This document shows positions 1-12,950 of a DNA stretch of 64,000 nt, in pieces. The stretch comes from Xiphophorus maculatus (taxonomy: Eukaryota; Chordata; Actinopteri; Cyprinodontiformes; Poeciliidae). The notes below the pieces were generated by a model, which saw nothing but the letters and a program-made list of their open reading frames with translations, searched no databases and had not been told where the DNA came from. The DNA lies in assembly GCF_002775205.1 (NCBI RefSeq), contig NC_036447.1:8296501-8360500 (forward strand). Reading direction: 5' to 3'. The translations under genes were made by a program, and so were the position numbers. Numbering within the stretch: position 1 is the stretch's first letter; every line of letters starts with the position of its first letter.

Positions 1-424
1 CTGCTCCCACTGTCCCACTTTTTTCTGCTACGCTACAGCTGGTTCTACGATGAATGCTAAGGCTAGTTGGCATACATAATGACGGCAAATAAACGATTTT
101 CCTGTAACCGTAACTTCTTTCTCCGCCAGTAGCACATTGAGCAGCGTGTACATGCGGTTGATTGATACCGCTAAGACACTCCTCCTGGCTTTAATTGGTT
201 GTTTTTAATAGGGTGCAGCGATTTTATCTATAGGGCAATAATAGCTTGAAGAGGAGGTGGAAGAGATCAATCTTTTCACAGATAAACTTTCACACAATAC
301 TATGATGGCTGATTTAATAAATATGAAAAAAATGACTTATTTTCGTGAAAGCTACATACTGCAGCTTTAAATTCAAAGATTGCCATCAGCTTGTGAAGAG
401 CTCTGATGTTTTCTCTACACTTAC

Positions 425-3400
425 TTGCTTCTGAATCAAAATGGGCCCCCAGTTAATTCTGGGCATCAGTGACACGTTGTCAATCTGGTCATAGATGTCT
501 CTGTAGAAGCTGCAGTCCTTCAGCCACCGCTCATGAAGGTGGCTGATACTGTAAATTCACACAAAGAACAGTAAAATATTAATTAAATGATGTCATTTAT
601 GACCTTATGTTTTGGTCTGGATGCTTTAGTTTGATTATAAAGGTTGAAAATGGAGGAAATCAAATGTCTATGAATCAGTTCGTAGTATGCTCATCCAATG
701 TTCTCACTCATTTTCAATCTCTCTGGCTTGAGGGTGTTTGAGCTTCTTGGCTTTATCGACGTCCAGGAACAGATCCTTCAGCAGGTTCTCTGCCTCGCTC
801 AGTTTGGTCGATATCTCATTTTGATGTTTAAATGGAAGGTCTTTCTTTTCATTTTCAGCGTCCTGATAAAATCACAACACAGAGAAACAGATGGTTTGAT
901 GTGTATTTTGTTTATTCATGCGGGTATCACCATAACAATTTACAGTTTAAACATGCTAAAATAAGTTTTCTAATGGGTTTTTTTTTGTATTGATCATGGA
1001 TAAAACCATATACAGGTACTCCGATAACATGTACGCTGTATAGTTGGATTTAAAACATGTTTTTTGGTACTTCATGGCAGTTATGTGGGTTACCTGTTTG
1101 CTGGCATAAACTGAACAAATGAGCACAAGCTTTGGATTTTACATGAAGCTTTTCTGTGTAATAATACCTAATTTAATAGGTTAGTTCAGTGATTCAGAAT
1201 AGGTCTTAGTGAAAACTATAAAAAGAGTAAAAAAAACCACAAAATCTTACCACATACTTTTAGTCTGGTTTTTGGTACAAATATCATCCCATACTGGAAA
1301 TAAGACAAAACTAGCTTACATGTAGCTTTTCAGCAAGGAATTGGAGCTTGCTTTAAGTAAATAACGCCTTAGTATTCATTTAAAAAATGTCCTAGTTTCA
1401 CTGTCAGATTATTTCACTTATAACAAGACATTTTCACATGTTTTTAATGAAATAATCTGCTGGTGGAACTAGAACATTTTAATCAATATTAAGGAGTTAT
1501 TGACTTACAACAAGCTCTGATTTCTTGCTGAAAAGTTACTTTTGTCTTATTTCAAATGTACTTCGATATTTGCACCAGAAACTATACCAAAGTACTCTGT
1601 AAGATTTTGTCTTTGCAGTGAGTAGAAAAAGTCTGTTTAAAAAACGTAAAGTTCCTCAAGACATTTTATTTATAAAAGCCTTTTGTTAGTGAATCAGCTA
1701 AATAACTGATGCTGATGCTCAAGTTCGTTACGTTCCCACGAGGCCCGTTTGTCAGATTAAAAGTACATTTTAGAATAAAAACCTTTAAACATATTTTTTT
1801 ATTAAGCCCACTTTTCTATTTTAAAAATAATTTTTATGAATGGTTTGTTATAATATTCTCATGTTAAATGTTATGTTTTCATTACCTGTAAGGAAAAACA
1901 TCCATCTGTGTGTAATTACATAAAGTGTTTCAGTTAGTGATAATAAATGCCAGTTTCAGCACCGTTCCAGCTAAATGGATCTGTATATTGGGTGGTGGAT
2001 CTGGTTTTTCTCACCACAGCCAGCATCTCTTCTGACTTCAGGATGTCTTTCTCCACCTGGTCGGCGTCCGATTGCATCTTGGAGATCAGCAGAGCCAGGC
2101 TGCTTGCCTGGGTCCTGCAGGGAGGAAATCACAAGCTCAGATGAAAACCATGAGACATTTGGTTCAGTCTTTTCAAAAATCATCCGTCTGAGATTAGCCA
2201 ACGTGACCAGGTTTTCTAAAACGATAACTTACAACACTGTTTTGTGACTTTTCTAGTCTGTAGGACACAATAAATGGAAAAGATGGAGAGCAGGTTTGGT
2301 TGGGCATGAGTTGGAAGATGTCAACATTTATTCTTTCTTACAGAGAGAAGATTTTTTGAATGAATGACAAAGTAGCTTGAAACATTTTTATTTTTGTTCA
2401 CATTACTGTGTGAGCATTTTAGCTTTACTCCTCATTTTAGCTTTACACAAAACTGAAAAGTATGTAAAAGCAAGTTAGAACCAAAAAAATCTAACTAAAA
2501 GCTCATTATTGACCAAATTCCTCACTTCAAAACTATTTTTATAAAATAGAAACTAATTTATTGGTATTCTATTCCATTAATATTTTGGTGTTTTTATCTT
2601 TGAGTTTTGAAGAAAATGATCAAAAAGAAACATGATTCAAATTCCAAAGTAAGAAAAATGAAAATATAACACTACTGTATGTCCTTTTACCAAAGCAGAC
2701 ATTGAAAAATAGTCTAAATGTATGACTTTAATCATATTTAAGCCACATGAATTAGGAGAAAATAATGGATATGTGTTGTTTTGTGGATACAATGTGAAGA
2801 CTGTTTTCTGCAAGCTGACTAAACCGTCTTTTCCACTGGTTGAACTTTACACCAAAGCGACTGTAAACAAAGTGAATCAGAGGCGGTCCCAACCCAGATA
2901 GGAAATAAAATCCCTTTGGGTGGATTTGGGTCTTCCCACTGGGACGTCTCACTGCAGAACCTCCAAGGACGAGCAATTAGATCTCGATCCAAAGCCCAAA
3001 CCTCTTCAAATGTCCCTCAGCTCTACTTGGTCTGACTCAGATTACTAGACTTCATTTAATTTATTTATCTATCTATTTCACACAAGTTTTTAAAAATAAG
3101 AAAACAAGTAATCAGTAAGACAAGAGAGAACATGTAACCAAGAACAAAATAATCAGCTTACCACTACTTCTCTGTTTGAAAAGGTGTAGGAAGACGTTAA
3201 TAATAATTTTAATAATAGTAATAATGACAACTGTAAATAACAACTGGACACACAGCATCAAAATAATCACCAACTCCTTGCCAATATAAACCCTATAAAT
3301 TCTTCACAATCTGTGTTATATAGCTACAAGAATATAGTAAAAATAAATAATAATGATCGTAATATAATAATAATTTACTATTAATGCCAATGGTAACACA

Positions 3401-6400
3401 GAAGAAAGGAAGAAAAAAACTTATTATATTTGTGTTAATTCCCTTTTCCCCCATACAATATGAGTAACATAGTTTTGTATTTATTTTTAACTGGTTGATG
3501 CCTGGACATTGTTTTTGTTGTTTGACTCCAGTTACAGTGATACAAAATCTTCTCATAGTTGTTCTGATGCCACGTATTTTTAAATTCAACGTTCCCCTTA
3601 CCGTACCCCAAAATCCTGATCCCAGTTAATCTCAAGATCAAATGTATCCCAGACACTTGTGTCCGCCATGTTGGTGTTTGAGTCACGTTGGTTACAAAGC
3701 AACTGAATCCTCCCTATCAGCAACAGTAACACACAGAAAAACCTGGTTTGGACAAAGCTGTGAGCCTCGTCAAACTCCATGAAATACAACTCTGTGAGAG
3801 GAAGTATTTGGAGCGTGATACATCCTCTAAGTGAAAGCAAACACCCTTTCTAAAGTTCACTAGTTGGAGCTTGCTTTCCAACAATGCGGTGTCACCTTCC
3901 CTGTGAAGGGTAGCCAGTGATCTCCTTAAAGTGTTGAAGCATGTTTGTCTGTCCTGCTTTTAAAAATTGGGATATGTGCAACTTGTAGTCATCTGTGAGA
4001 CCCTGAAGCCGTAACAACGACCTTACACTCCAGTCCAGTAGGTGGCAACAATGTGTCTTTAAGTTGGGTGTTAGCCCGCAACCGTCACCAGTTACTTGAA
4101 AAGAAGAAGAAGCATTAGTAACAGCAGAAACATCAAACAAGTAGATAGATGAGTGTGTTATGGACATGGAGACACTAGAGCATGTAATAATTAATTGCGA
4201 GAAATATAAGGTAAATAGACAAAAATTAAATCAAGAAATAAGGAAATATGGTGTGGAGACATTAAGAGTGAATAGTTAATCATGACAAGATAAATAAAAC
4301 AATTGTTTTTAGAGGAAATGGGATTGCATTTATTTTAGGTAGATAAGAATAATATTCCGGCACCAGTAGATGGCGATAATACATGTAAACGCTGGATGTC
4401 ACCCGCCAATAGACGACGGTGACATCGTCTATTGGCGGTGTCACCGCAACGGCTAGCATAAGCTAAGACCATTAGCACTTATGGGGAAAGCGGGAAAATG
4501 CAAAGAAAATGGTGTAACTGAGAAGGTAACGGGGGAAAAAGCAAAATGTAGAGGTTGAATTCACAATCTGACCGAAATATTTAGCAGCAGATCTACGACA
4601 AAAGTTTACATTGATACTAGAACCAAAGAAATTAGTAAAGAGGAAAGTGTGAGCCAGATAGATGTGAAGGTAAGACGGTCATCTGTGATGATGAAGGTAG
4701 GAAGGATAGGAACTTAGGATACAGAGTACATTTATTTATAGTTGTGTGAATTGTGACAAACTGGATCACTTTTTTTTTTACATGGTTACTCTCTTCATTG
4801 TAGGTTGCCACACTTTAATACTTGAAGTAAGACAAGATGCACATATATCCTGTAGGTCATGTGTATTTGCATATCACATAAAAAAAAAGTTATAGTGGGC
4901 CACCATGACTAGTTTTTGGTCCCAGTTCAGCCCAGTCCTGGCTATTCTTTATATATACATAGGCCTGCTAATTAATCACACGATAAATTAAAACAAACTC
5001 AATAATTTTCATTTGTTTGATTTATCGTTTTTTTATTTTCTTTCTTTCTTCCTCTCTTTCTTTCTACCAAAAACTGGATGATAAGAGTCTTTAGTCTCAA
5101 TTACCCCAGTTTTTGAAGGACAATTTTGTATACAGAGACTTCATAATTCATTTTATTTGCTGTTTCTGTTAAGAGAAGATAATATAAGATAAGATAATTT
5201 TAGTAGTCTCCCATAGAAAAAAAATCTTTTAAAGCAGGGGCAAAACTGCAATACAACTGTCAGGTCTAAATACCTATTAGAGACAATTTAAACAAATACA
5301 GGAAAGACAAGAGAGTTAGATTCTTTGTTTCTCGCGAGGAGAGCAGACAGAGATGTGTTTACAGTTACAAATCTCCGACCGCTCTGCAACACATCTGTCT
5401 GTTCCTCTCTTTTATTGATCTTTAGGAACCCTGCCACAAGGGGCGCTGCAACTCTAAAAGGGTGGAGTCAAAGCATGGTTGCAGCGCTAATGACATTCAC
5501 TAATCTAGACACATGTTATCTATACTCTAAATCTTTCTTTCTCCAGGCACAGCGTCGAATAAGACACGTTGCATAGCTTCAAAGCAACGGCTTTGTATCA
5601 CAAAGCAGAGTTTATTGCAGGATTGTAAAACTCTGCTGGGAGCAACTCACACCTCCAATTCCCAGGGAGTCATGCTGAGAATACCTATCACCTCTCTCTC
5701 TCAAGGAAGCCTTAGGAAAGAATCAGAATTATTTAACACACAGAAGCATTACTTATACTAAAAATAAAGAGTAAAAGCATATAAGCAAACAATATCTAAA
5801 TGTAACTACAAGACTACATGATACAACAAATATTTGATAATTACTAATACAATTTACCTAACAACAACAATAAAAGTCCATCCAAAAAGGACAGTAACCA
5901 TGAATGTTGCTTTGTTTGTTTTTTTTGGATGTTTAAAATGTCTTCCGGTTACAGTGTTAAATGTTCATTAGAATGTAAAACTTATTGATATTTAAGAATG
6001 TGTTCTTGCATTATTTTACCATTACCGTTATATTACTTGAAAATGGTGTCAGAGCAACAATATTATTGTTTATTGCAATAAATTACAGGACAATTTATAG
6101 CAAAATTTGTTATCGTGACAGTCCACTGTTTGTTTCTTAAATTGGCTCAGGACTATGAGATTTTTGCAACAAATAGTATATTTTAAGCTGTTATACATAG
6201 TCGGATCTAACTGATAAAACAGCCGTTCACACCAAGCATAAGACAGATCAGCCAGCTATCAAATAACAGGCAATGCTAATGAGGCTTATGGAAAGTGCGT
6301 TTCATAACATTTAGGTTTGTTTTTGTGAAGCTGTGATGAGTAGAAACAAACATTGACACACCCAGACGCCCCAGTTTGTTCACTGATACCACCACCATTT

Positions 6401-7890
6401 CATCCTGACCTACCCTGAGGATGAGGGGGGACATAAAATATTTGAATCCAATTCTAAAATACTTGTGAATCCTGATTGGTGGTTCAGTGCCTGCTAGCCA
6501 AGTTGCACCAAACCTTAAGCTTTCACCGTAAGTGGCGCCTACATGGAGTAACATAAGAGCAGGTAGTGGTAATGATCCAAAGACCAACTCCACCTCACTC
6601 CTACGTACTTATCCTTACAGTAATCCTAGCTGCAGTCTTTGTACCAGAACAGCTGCTTATGTTGTAGGGAGTTTCCCGAGTGTGAAAGCATATGCACTAA
6701 CTCACTGGATGTCCAAATAACAGCAGCACACACTCCACTTGTTTCCATTTTAAAGAAAAGAGAACGTGACAAAAGGTGTGGGTAGCAATATTAGCTGGGA
6801 TGGTAGTAAAATACACAAATACAAACCAATAAAAACAATGTTGATAATTAACCCAAATATTGAGTTACTAAAATGATGGAAACAAGGATTGTGACAGATC
6901 AGTCAGCTCTCAAATAGGAGCAAATCATGCAGTTTTTTCCAAATCAGATGAGAACAAACAGTAAAACATGTTTATTTGTGCTGATTTTTATGAGACTTCT
7001 TTGTTGACACGTCACACTGTGGTTTGTCATCAGTGATGCTATCTTTATGGCAATTTATTTGGAAACACACTATAATATAGGTATATATACTTCACATCTT
7101 TATTGTTGAGGCAGTTCAAGATATCGCTCTTGCAATGTTGACTGTAAACATGTTTTATGTGTTTGTGTGCAGCAGCACCAAGATCTATAGCTGACATCTT
7201 TTTTATTTCAATGCCAAATGCAGCTTAGCCCATAACTATTCAATTGTTTCTGATTGGAAATAACACAAACATTTACCTAAAGAGAAAAAGTATATAAATT
7301 CTAGTTTCAATTTACATTTTTACAAAACCAACTCCAAAAGAAATATTTATACTGAATAATTATTGAAACATAATTTATTGACATTACTTCAATCAAACAT
7401 CACTTTTAATAGCTGACCAGCTTTTTGATTTTTATTTCTACTGGTACTATTGATGCTGATAACTATTTTGGAAAGAAACATGCTTTGTTTGAACCACTTT
7501 GGGGTTCTGCAATGCCACAAAAGATAGATAAATCTTGAAAGATATTCTTCTGTTTGTGCTACTTGATCCTCTAACTTGGGTACACATGATGTCAGGCTCT
7601 GACTTTCTCCATCCCTATAGACTAACTTCTCACAGAGCCACTGACTTTCTTTAACATTTCTGCCGGTGGCTTTAAGTAATCGGAGAAACAGAAAGAAGCT
7701 GGGCTAACACTCAGGAAACATGAAACACTTCCATTCTGGAAAACAACAGGGAGGGGATGCATGACTGGAATACATGCATATCATAATTAATACAGAGCTG
7801 CATGTATAAATTATCTAGAGGAAAAACTCACTTGCTGATGCTGCTTGAGCCCTTCAGCGAGCTGTCCTTGGTCTTCTTCGACTTTGACAT
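425..7890 (-). CDS. envoplakin-like gene, 5' part (first four coding exons)
   Basis: This is the 5' end of a plakin cytolinker gene. Its 3' part lies left of the window. Coding exons are 7832-7890 (start ATG at 7888-7890), 2015-2114, 708-862 and 425-548. Each is bounded by AG/GT sites and the phases join. Exon 1 encodes a short Lys/Ser-rich head starting MSKSKKTKDSS. Exons 2-4 encode the start of the plakin domain, for example LALLISKMQSDADQVEKDIL, LFLDVDKAKKLKHPQ and VSLMPRINWGP. These match human envoplakin better than periplakin. Exons 2, 3 and 4 are 100, 155 and 124 bp, exactly as in the complete evpl gene downstream, so the two are tandem duplicates. No frameshift or stop is seen, so it looks functional as far as it is visible. 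Envoplakin links keratin filaments to desmosomes and the cornified envelope. Whether this copy keeps that role cannot be judged from 146 codons. Confidence 0.85.
1237..1621. mobile_element. fold-back element copy A
   Basis: A long inverted repeat. The left arm runs through CACAAAATCTTACC, AATAAGACAAAACTAGCTTAC and TAAGTAAATAA. The right arm mirrors it and ends GTAAGATTTTGTCTTTGCAGTG. Non-coding. It lies in the envoplakin-like intron 2. Confidence 0.7.
4034..4450 (+). mobile_element. two relics of an I/Nimb-type LINE 3' end
   Basis: 4034-4112 has CCAGTAGGTGGCAACAATG, an inverted TTAAGTTGG...CCCGCAACC pair and a (GAA)n-like tail. 4160-4279 encodes a short frame with METLEHVIINCEKY, the His/Cys C-terminal signature of LINE polymerases. 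4365-4440 again has CCAGTAGATGGCGATAATAC. The family call rests on memory of fish I-clade 3' ends. Confidence 0.45.
4403..4438. repeat. 14-bp-stem perfect hairpin at the end of a LINE relic
   Basis: CCGCCAATAGACGA (4403-4416) pairs with its inverse at 4425-4438 across an 8-nt loop. It coincides with the 3' region of an I/Nimb-type LINE relic. Confidence 0.85.
4960..6125. mobile_element. hAT-like dispersed repeat, copy 1, split by a nested insertion
   Basis: The outer parts 4960-5168 and 5906-6125 match the uninterrupted copies at 29463-29862, 46015-46373 and 62271-62708. Shared sequence includes TAGGCCTG, CACGATAAATTAAA, AAACTGGATGA, GTGTTAAATGTTCATT and GACAATTTAT. About 740 bp of unrelated sequence separate the halves. 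Confidence 0.65.
5169..5905. mobile_element. unclassified insertion nested in a hAT-like repeat
   Basis: The sequence interrupts the older repeat, so it is a later insertion. On the minus strand it carries GCAATAAACTCTGC (an AATAAA signal) and a GC-richer part with TCTCGCGAGG. This would fit a solo LTR of about 0.7 kb, but I could not define TG...CA ends or a clear target duplication. No convincing coding frame. Confidence 0.4.
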
Positions 7891-8170
7891 CGCGGAAGAG
7901 GTGGAGATCCTAAGAAAGCTTCACCGTCTCAGTCGTACAGCTTCTTTGTCTCCAGCTTCACTTTGTCTCCCTCTCTCTTTCTCTGTCTTTGGTTGTTCTT
8001 AAAAACATACAAACACACTGACACATGAGCCAGTACAGCTCTAAACACTGCTGACTCCTCCCAGACAGGGTAACAGGCGTGTTAACACGCAGGTATCCTC
8101 CTGGTGGAAGAAGACTAGACTGACCTGTTCTTCACACTGCCCCTCTGTTTCTCCTCCTCCTGGTTTTCCT
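7891..8170 (-). promoter_or_regulatory. 5'UTR and promoter block of the envoplakin-like gene
   Basis: The stretch upstream of the ATG is similar to that upstream of the evpl ATG. The clearest shared block, CTCCTCCCAG(A/G)CAGGGTAACAGG at 8055-8081, recurs at 33970-33996. It is followed in both by CAGGTATC and GACCTGTTCTTC. The block lies about 170-190 bp upstream of both ATGs, so it is a core promoter or a conserved 5'UTR. No TATA box is seen. The transcription start is not determined. Confidence 0.5.
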
Positions 8171-10509
8171 TTTCATATGGGTCCATGACTGTCTGATCTT
8201 GGACCAACATTTCTCAAACTACTTGGCAACCTTTCCTTTTATAGGAAAAGAAACTATGGCAATAAAATGTTATTTTGTGATATATTTCCTATCATTCTAC
8301 AATTGGCCTTCACTTAAATTACTTTAAAAAAGACACCATCCTCACAAGCAAACTACAACCTTTTAGTAAATGCCTATGCAGCTCTAGAAGTGATGATGGA
8401 CAACCCTTCAGGCCATGGAGGTACCAAGTTAATTCATTCAATCTTTCTAGCTTACTTGTGGACACACGAAAAGTAAAGCAGGAATTGAAGGGAAATATCA
8501 ACCAAGACAGTCCATAATGTCAAAGTATTTAACCACCTCTGTGACCTTTACCTCTTTCTTTGATCAGTGCTCAGACTATAGAGAAAGATGCTCTTTAACA
8601 ATCTTTTCAGATTGTTAGGGACCATAATTGCAATATGTTGAACTTCTGAAGATGCCTTTTGGTGGCCAGTTGAAAGCTTCCTGTAGCTTGATCTTAAAAA
8701 TGTAGAATGAGAGTTCTACTGAGACCAATGAGGAAGAATACTTCCTCTGTTTGAGGAAGGACCAAAAAGGCATCATTCTCTGTTTAGCCGATTTAAAAAC
8801 TCCGTAGTGGGAAATCTTTTTTGCAAGGAATAAATACAGAGAAACACTAAAATACTCCTGTGTCTCATATGTGATTGAGTCTTATTTCTTGGTGTATCTT
8901 TGCTCAGAATCGTATCTTTACTGTGACTCTGAATCACTGCTTTTATCCAGGCTCAATGGAAGATATATGTACCCAACTGACACTAAGTAGAAACATTATT
9001 TTTCATACAATACTGTTCTTGTTAAATTATCCTAGGTTTTATAGTTTGCTGTCCTATTTAGTCACTGGTGTTGTTTTTTGTTATAAAATATTTTGTCAGT
9101 ACTGGTCAGAAATGTCGCACTCCAAAAATGTAATTAATCCTTATTCTCTGCCGGTTTCTCAAATTAAGGTGAAGCAACTACTATGAAGTAAAGAAAGGAA
9201 CAGTGAAGGCTATAACCAACTGTCATTGCTTGGATTTTTTCCTGACAACATGGATGCTACTGGATACTCGGAAATGCTAAAACAAGTGGTAGTTTAACGA
9301 GAAAACATCCAGACGTTTCCCTCTACCACCACTCTCCATCTGCTTTTCCTGTTTAACCTGGTATGGTGGTATTTGCCCTTATGCTTAACTGTGTTGCTAG
9401 TATAAACATTGTGCTTCTTCGGTGTTCCATCATGGAGCACCGAAGCTTCTTCATGGACAGGAATTATAAACTGAAGTTACATAACCTGAAGCTGTAACTT
9501 GATCATTGTCTTTATGAATTTAGCTGTGCTGTTGTATAGTACAGATTCCAAGCTTTATTGTGAGTCTACACGATTAAGTGAAAATTGCAAATGAGAGGAT
9601 GAATGGGTTTTGATCTGAAATTTTGTTATAAATAAAATAAAGCCATGGAAGTGAGTAGTGGTTGTCTTTAGGAAGTGTTCATATAAATCAAGTTTCTCCC
9701 ACTTATCACTTGTTGGATTGGGGACGTAAAAGAACTATTCTAGGATCTTTCAGTTGGTCTTTCACTCCTGCCTCAAATCACTCTTCTTTCTTGTCCAAAA
9801 TGTTTTCATTTCTGTCTGTGTGAGAACAGTCATGGGTGACTGAGAATCTACACCAAGTCCCTAACAGTCAATCAACAGTGACATTGTGACCCTTCAAATC
9901 GGTTGTTCTCAGAAAGCATTGCCAATGAACGTAGAGTGTGAGCAGCAGTTTGCTATAAAGACACAAATAGTTTGGACTCACGATAAAGCTTTGAATGTCA
10001 TTTAGCCATATCCCATAATAACTGCTTCATTGTAAACAATGAGAGACCATCACAAATCACTGAAATCAGCTTTGCCTTTATGCTAGACTGACTTCAAGGG
10101 TCTGACAAAGATAAAAGGTACAGAAGTTTTCGTCTGGCATGAGTCAGAAAGCATTTGCACTCGACAACGAACTTATGAGCCTCAATGTTGTTGTAGGATG
10201 AATGTTCTTCCACACTGAGCCAAATTTATGGGTGCCAACACGAGCTGTAATATCAAGGACAGTGCCATGCAACAGACACTGTTGTCACCAGAGGAGGTTT
10301 TGAAGGTGGTGGTGGTGTTATACTCTAGGCAAGTGTGTATAGTCAATACAAAACTGCCCTACCCTTTGTGAATGGTAGTGTACAAACCAAAGGTACCTGA
10401 ATAACCTCATTAGTCCAGTCACTGTACCTCTCCACGACCAAAACAGACTGGATTTGATGCGTATGGATAATAATGCCTCAACTCAATGAAGGAGACAATA
10501 AAAGACTCA
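8171..10509. other. intergenic stretch between the two envoplakin genes
   Basis: No gene, tRNA or mobile element is recognised. A 12-bp imperfect hairpin (CTTCGGTGTTCC with GGAGCACCGAAG) lies at 9417-9445. The part 9680-10480 has more even base composition and few homopolymer runs, suggesting an old element or decayed coding sequence. No family could be named. Confidence 0.5.
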
Positions 10510-10510
10510 T

Positions 10511-10548
<38 letters not shown>

Positions 10549-11462
10549 TTTTATTTGTATAGCACATTTCAGCAGCAAGGCATTTCAAAGTGCTTTACAT
10601 CATAACAAACACAGAATCACAATGCAATATAGAATCAATCATTAAGTCAAGTTACATCAATAAATTTGTAATTGATTACATTTCAAATAAAATTCTAAAC
10701 AGGTGGGTTTTCAGTTGAGATTTAAAAGAAGTCAGTGTTTCAGCTGTTTTACAGTTTTCTGGAAGTTTGTTCCAAATTCGTGGTGCATAGATGCTGAAAG
10801 CTGCTTCTCCTCGTTTGGTTCTGGTTCTGTGGATGCAGAGCAGAACCAGAACCAGAAGACCTGAGAGGTCTGGAAGGTTGATACAATAAAAGCAGATCTT
10901 TAATGTATTGTGGTGCTAAGCCGTTCAGTGATTTATAAACTAACAACAGTATTTTAAAGTCTATTCTTTGAGCTACAGGGAGCCAGTGGAGGGACTTTAG
11001 AACTGGTGTTATGTGCTCTATCTTCCTGGTTTTAGTGAGAACGCGAGCAGCAGCATTCTGGATCAGCTGCAGCTGTTTGATTGATTTGTTGGACAGACCT
11101 GTGAAGACGCTGTTGCAATAATCAATACGACTGAAGATGAACGCATGGATGAGTTTCTCTAGATCTGGCTGAGACATTAGTCCTTTAATCCTGGAAATGT
11201 TCTTCAGGTGATAGAAGGCCGACTTTGTAACTGTCTTTATGTGGCTCTGGAGGTTCAGGTCAGAGTCCATCACTACTCCCAGGTTTCGGGCCTGATCGCT
11301 AGTTTTCAGTTGTAATAACTGAAGCTGTGCATTGACTCTAGATCGTTCCTCTTTAGGTCCAAAAATAATAACTTCAGTTTTGTTTCTGTTCAGCTGGAGA
11401 AAGTTTTGGCACATCCACACATTTATCTGTTCTAAGCATCTGTTCAGTGATTGGATGGGCTC
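10510..11462 (-). mobile_element. 5'-truncated L2-like LINE with reverse-transcriptase C-terminus
   Basis: Minus-strand open frame 10749-11420 encodes the C-terminal end of a non-LTR retrotransposon polymerase: [45 protein letters not shown] and [20 protein letters not shown]. The frame continues a little upstream to about 11462, where the element stops, so it is 5'-truncated. The 3' tail has the typical fish L2 ending (AAAGCACTTTGAAATGCCTT, then CTATACAAATAAAATTTGAT) and an (ATTG)n tail, seen on the plus strand as (ATCA)n at 10510-10547. The frame is open over 223 codons, so the insertion is fairly young. Confidence 0.9.
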
Positions 11463-12559
11463 TCATAGAGGGTTGACTGTTAAACAATTAAAGATGTATC
11501 TATAATATTGAAAATCCAATCAGTCTCATGAATTGTATTGTTTATTTCAGTCTCAAATCTATCAAGATCAATCTGAAAGGTATATTCTATTTTTGAGTGA
11601 GCCATTTCATAAATGTTAGAAAGTAGATATAAATATAGCTCAATATTTCAATTAGAAATTATTACATTTGAAATATTTACTGAATGAGTGAAAAGATGTA
11701 GCATTTGGTAATGTAATGTAATGTAATCTAATGTATACTTTTATGACAGTGGATTTCTCTAATTCGTTGTTCATTATTTGCAGATTCATTTATTTGCATA
11801 TTTATTCTGAAGAACATAACATCAATTATTTGCAGAAAAAAATCTTATTCATTCCAGAGAAAATGCAGCTTTGGAAGATGAAACACTGAGGCTCAATGCT
11901 ACTTGATGTGCTATTGGCAAATATTTGCAAAGCAGCCAATCAAAAAGTGCCATTAATTTTCCTTGGCACTGATTGGCTGTATTCTGAATAGGGCAGATAA
12001 GGAGGAGCTTGCACATTAGCTTCTAACTATTCTTTACTTTGTAGCGTAGTTCAACATTACTAGCGTAGTTTGTTTGTTGAAGTATTTTAACTAGAAGTTT
12101 AAGTATTAAGTCAAAACATTATTGTTTTAGAGAGAAGTGGTTTATTATGTGAATATGTGTGGTAATGTGTGTAGATCTTCCCATCTATTGTTCTATAGTA
12201 TCTCACCTAACCAGGCAGGTATTCATAAAGCAATAACTGACAGAGTGTTTGGCTATAAATTCCTTATTGTCAGGTGGTTCTTCTTATTTGGTCATTTGGG
12301 TTAAGATAAAGAGCTATTCATAACACACAAACAATATTGGTTCTGGGTCTGTCAGAATTATCAAGAAGGATGCTTTGGTGCGAGATATTTTTGGCAGTTC
12401 ATTCATATTCACATTACGATGAACCACTCATACCTCCAACATTCAGCATTGTGCTTCTTTCCGTTGTAGCAGGTAAAACTTTACTAGACAAAGGAGTTCA
12501 AATATGTTAAAATAAAAAGTTTACAAAATAAAGAGTTTGTGCTCTTGAACCATCATAAC
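11463..12559. other. intergenic stretch downstream of evpl
   Basis: AT-rich sequence with a short TAATG repeat near 11707-11735. Nothing else is recognised. Confidence 0.6.
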
Positions 12560-12950
12560 TTAATTTTATTGATATGTAATTCTTCACATATTATGAAACA
12601 ATCAAATCTTGTTTAAAGTTAGCAGTGAGTGAGAGAAATTTATTCAATTTTAGCAAGTAGTATTGCACCATGTCCCAAAATCCCAACCAAATAAAATATC
12701 AAAGAAAAACAACACTTCTCTTCTTCAGTTAAATCATAAAGATGAAACAAAGACAAACAAATACACCCACATGAGACCTTTCAGTAAACAAATGCAACTC
12801 AGCAGCAATTATTTTGTTCTGGCAAAAGACTTGGAGTTTCTCCTGTGTTAAAATATATCTTGTAAATATAATGAATTCTCCATGCACTTTTGATATTTGA
12901 CAGCAACATTTTTCTGTAATATGTTTCAGATCAGAAAACTTTGAACATTT
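12560..12950 (-). other. evpl: evpl 3'UTR with candidate polyadenylation signals
   Basis: The sequence after the stop is AT-rich. On the minus strand it carries AATAAA at 12639-12644 and again near 12564-12569. Either could end the transcript, giving a 3'UTR of about 310-400 nt. No other gene-like content is seen here. Confidence 0.4.

Larger units (their letters stand above)
2115..7831 (-). other. intron 1 of the envoplakin-like gene
   Basis: A 5.7-kb intron. It holds the I/Nimb LINE relics (4034-4450), the interrupted hAT-like repeat (4960-6125) and scattered AT-rich sequence. GTTACAAAGCAAC at 3691-3703, 23 bp after a CCGCCATG, resembles an X-box. From 6.2 to 7.8 kb nothing is recognised. 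Introns 2 (863-2014) and 4 (1-424) hold fold-back copy A and nothing recognisable, respectively. Confidence 0.7.

Noticed and set aside
698-2247. Small plus-strand open frames overlapping the envoplakin-like exons
   Set aside because: They are antisense shadows of exons 2 and 3; the minus-strand frames have splice sites, phase and plakin similarity.
425-7890. Assignment of the upstream plakin to periplakin
   Set aside because: LFLDVDKAKKLKHPQ and LALLISKMQ match human envoplakin closely, while periplakin has clearly different residues at these positions.
8875-9186. 103-codon plus-strand open frame
   Set aside because: Random-looking hydrophobic composition in AT-rich DNA, no recognisable motif or splice context.
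10510-10547. Tandem ATCA array considered as a stand-alone microsatellite or CRISPR-like array
   Set aside because: It is the simple-repeat tail of the adjacent L2-like LINE; units are 4 bp with no spacers.
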